NCBI GenBank assembly: GCA_020024105.1 | Contig: JAHHUH010000006.1 | Coordinates: 1 to 64,000 of the forward strand | Direction: 5' to 3' | Length of the DNA: 64,000 bases | From: Phascolarctobacterium sp. | Lineage (GTDB): Bacteria; Bacillota; Negativicutes; Acidaminococcales; Acidaminococcaceae | In this document: positions 62,321-64,000 of the stretch, in pieces | Layout: every line of letters starts with the position of its first letter | Position numbering within the stretch: the first letter of the stretch is position 1 | Notes under the pieces: generated by a model | The model's database searches: none | Told to the model about the DNA's origin: nothing | The model's input: the letters and a program-made list of their open reading frames with translations, nothing else | Made by a program: the position numbers and the translations under genes

Positions 62321-63562
62321 TTATAAATCCTCAATCGCTTCGGCAGTTTGTTTAACTGCGTCGCGGAATTGCTCCAACACATAATCCACTACTTCCTTGG
62401 GCATGATCAGCGGCGGCTCAATCCGGATAACCTTAGGATTGTTCAAGGTATAGGCGACGATAATAGACTTGTCAATCATCAGAGCCATCAGCATGCCACC
62501 GGCACCCTCCTTGGTCAAATCAATGCCCATCATCATGCCACGGCCACGTATCTCCCTGATAACCTTGGGAAATTCCTTCTGAATGGCCTCCAGGCCAGCC
62601 TTGAAGTAAGCACCGGTTTCGGTGGAGCGACGGAGCAGGTCCTCCTCCTCAATAGCCTTGATGGCAGCCACACCGGCAGCACAGGCCATTTCATTACCGC
62701 CAAAGGTGGAGGTGTGCAGGAATGGTGCCTCAATCAGACCCTGCCAAGCAGCCGGAGTACCAATAATAGCACCAATGGGCATAACGCCACCACCCAAGGC
62801 CTTCGCACAGGCCATCAGGTCGGGCTGCACAGCCTCGTGGTCCACGCCGAACCATTTACCGGTACGGCCGATACCGGTCTGTACCTCATCAGCAATAAGG
62901 AGTGCTCCCCTAGCATGGCAGAGCTCCTCCACCTGCTTCAGATAACCGGCCGGAGGAATGATGATACCACCCTCACCCTGGATGGGCTCCAGGATAACAG
63001 CGGCAGTTTCTTCGGTTATAGCGGCCTCCATTGCCTGTAAATCACCATAGGGGACATGGGTAAAGCCCTCTAACAGGGGCTTAAAGGGGTCACGGTACAA
63101 ATCACGTCCGGTAGCAGTCAAACTGCCCATGGTCTTACCATGGAAGGCATTTGCCGCAGCGACAAATTTAGTACGCTTCGTAGCCAGGCGGGCCAGCTTT
63201 AAGCAACCCTCCACGGCCTCCGTACCGCTATTAACGAAAAAGCTGTATTGCAGAGCACCGGGAGTGATACGGGCCAGCTCCTCGGACAAATCAGCCAGGG
63301 GACGGTTAAGCAGCACCTTACCGCACATGGGCATAGTATGCAGGACATTTTCTACGGCCTCCACCACCTTGGGATGACGATGACCCAAAGCGAACATGCC
63401 GTAGCCGCCCAGGCAGTCAATAAATTTACGGCCGGTGCTGTCAGTAACGATCCAGCCCTCTGCCTGGCTTTCTACACAAGCCAGACCCATGAAGCGGAAC
63501 AGACGGGCCTGGGCAGGATTAACATATTTTTCATATTTGGCAATAGTTTCTTCGACAAACAT
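62321..63562 (-). CDS. Class III PLP-dependent aminotransferase
   Basis: Cytoplasmic aminotransferase (413 residues) of the acetylornithine/putrescine/ornithine group. Motifs are GYGMFALGHRHPKVVEAV, VNSGTEAVEGCLKLAR (phosphate cup), AAANAFHGKTMGSLTATG, ADEVQTGIGRTGKWF, and the PLP lysine in MACAKALGGGVMPIGA; also STFGGNEMACA. The sequence resembles putrescine aminotransferases (YgjG type), but the amino donor cannot be set from sequence alone. AAGG lies before the ATG. Confidence 0.88.
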   Translation of the reverse strand: MFVEETIAKYEKYVNPAQARLFRFMGLACVESQAEGWIVTDSTGRKFIDCLGGYGMFALGHRHPKVVEAVENVLHTMPMCGKVLLNRPLADLSEELARITPGALQYSFFVNSGTEAVEGCLKLARLATKRTKFVAAANAFHGKTMGSLTATGRDLYRDPFKPLLEGFTHVPYGDLQAMEAAITEETAAVILEPIQGEGGIIIPPAGYLKQVEELCHARGALLIADEVQTGIGRTGKWFGVDHEAVQPDLMACAKALGGGVMPIGAIIGTPAAWQGLIEAPFLHTSTFGGNEMACAAGVAAIKAIEEEDLLRRSTETGAYFKAGLEAIQKEFPKVIREIRGRGMMMGIDLTKEGAGGMLMALMIDKSIIVAYTLNNPKVIRIEPPLIMPKEVVDYVLEQFRDAVKQTAEAIEDL

Positions 63563-63610
63563 CTCTTAACCTTCTTTGTAGTATATTTTATGCGCGCTCA
63601 TATCAGCTGA

Positions 63611-64000
63611 TTAGTATAACAGCTCCGTAACGGGAACAAAGGTCACGCCCATGTCAAGGAAGTCCTGCATATGCTGCTCCCAGACGCGGACGGTAGCCGG
63701 ACGGGCATGACAGATGGCGATTGCACTACCATTCTTAACTGCGGAACGGATAGCTCTTTCAATCTCCTGACGGATTTCTGCCTCATCCGTGCTATTATCC
63801 AGGAAGAAATCCCTGTTCGCCGTAGGCACGCCCAGCTGCTGTGCCAGGGGATTACCCAGAGAGCTGGCAATGGTACGGCTGTCTAAGAAGAACATGCCCT
63901 GGCGCTTCAGCTCCTGCAGCACTGCCTTCATTACCCGCTCATCACTGGTCGCCTTGGAGCCCTGGTGATTATTTACGCCTACGATACCCGGCAGGCTTTC
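63611..64000 (-). CDS. Divergent polysaccharide deacetylase (YibQ-like), C-terminal part
   Basis: The minus-strand frame stays open to the window edge, where it reads ESLPGIVGVNNHQGSKATSD, the metal-site-like GVNNHxGS motif of Pfam Polysacc_deac_2 (DUF610). It continues VMKAVLQELKRQGMFFLDSR and ends VTFVPVTELLY. About 129 residues are visible; the N-terminal part lies to the right of the window. Such proteins are usually exported and may act on cell-surface glycans, though their activity is unproven. An internal ATG at 63931 is not the true start. Confidence 0.9.
   Translation of the reverse strand, partial: ESLPGIVGVNNHQGSKATSDERVMKAVLQELKRQGMFFLDSRTIASSLGNPLAQQLGVPTANRDFFLDNSTDEAEIRQEIERAIRSAVKNGSAIAICHARPATVRVWEQHMQDFLDMGVTFVPVTELLY

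Overview
The window looks like chromosomal DNA from a Firmicute of the Negativicutes type (Acidaminococcaceae or Veillonellaceae-like; the family-level guess is inference). The evidence is the gene order rpsP-khpA-ylqD-rimM-trmD-RNA methyltransferase-rplS-lepB-rbgA next to smc-ftsY-ylxM-ffh, a CcpN/PPDK-regulatory-protein pair, AddAB, a B12-related ATR, a T-box leader, strong AGGAGG ribosome binding sites and moderate GC. No rRNA or tRNA gene was recognised.

Layout. 1-7178: start of tsf, rpsB, an NhaC antiporter, then a K+ uptake operon (trkA with two different trkH). 7179-8844: gene-poor, with relics and a minimal CRISPR locus (one spacer) behind a long leader. 8845-16088: PPDK regulatory protein and CcpN-like repressor, a small DUF896 gene with an RluA-type pseudouridine synthase, fructose-bisphosphate aldolase, a GT39-like membrane glycosyltransferase, a flippase-like protein and RNase HIII. 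16267-20587: accessory stretch with a TIR-domain protein, a SMI1/KNR4 protein, an amidase-DUF1659-DUF2922-YvrJ operon and three small HTH proteins. 20588-26032: a candidate structured RNA, a short repeated element, an Ada-like zinc-binding fragment, then a clearly AT-rich two-gene cassette (AAA+ ATPase and subtilisin-like protease) that looks like an acquired defence module. 26033-29842: HAD hydrolase, anchored hypothetical protein, a second CRISPR array (five repeats) with the same leader, a gene broken by an in-frame TAG, and a Dps gene.

30226-33691: a methionine-type T-box controls an SDF-family symporter and metY; a second Dps gene encoding an identical protein follows. 34000-48995: S1-domain protein and the conserved translation/secretion/chromosome block (rbgA, lepB, rplS, RNA methyltransferase, trmD, rimM, ylqD, khpA, rpsP, ffh, ylxM, ftsY, smc) plus an Elp3-like radical SAM protein, a Cof-type HAD and a membrane protein. 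49121-57544: yhdT-panF, then the addB-addA operon. 57545-64000: a relic of a SufB/SufD gene with its terminator, an XRE regulator, ATR, ndk, an M42 peptidase, htpX, an SRPBCC protein, a class III aminotransferase and the end of a YibQ-type polysaccharide deacetylase.

The most unusual material is (i) the two cas-less CRISPR loci, which share a 340-bp leader, 93% identical and without indels, that has its own promoter and is predicted to be transcribed as a folded RNA before the first repeat; (ii) the AT-rich AAA+/S8 protease pair; and (iii) the amidase-DUF1659-DUF2922-YvrJ operon. Other points of interest are the Met T-box over a symporter, the gene-converted Dps duplicates, and several broken genes.
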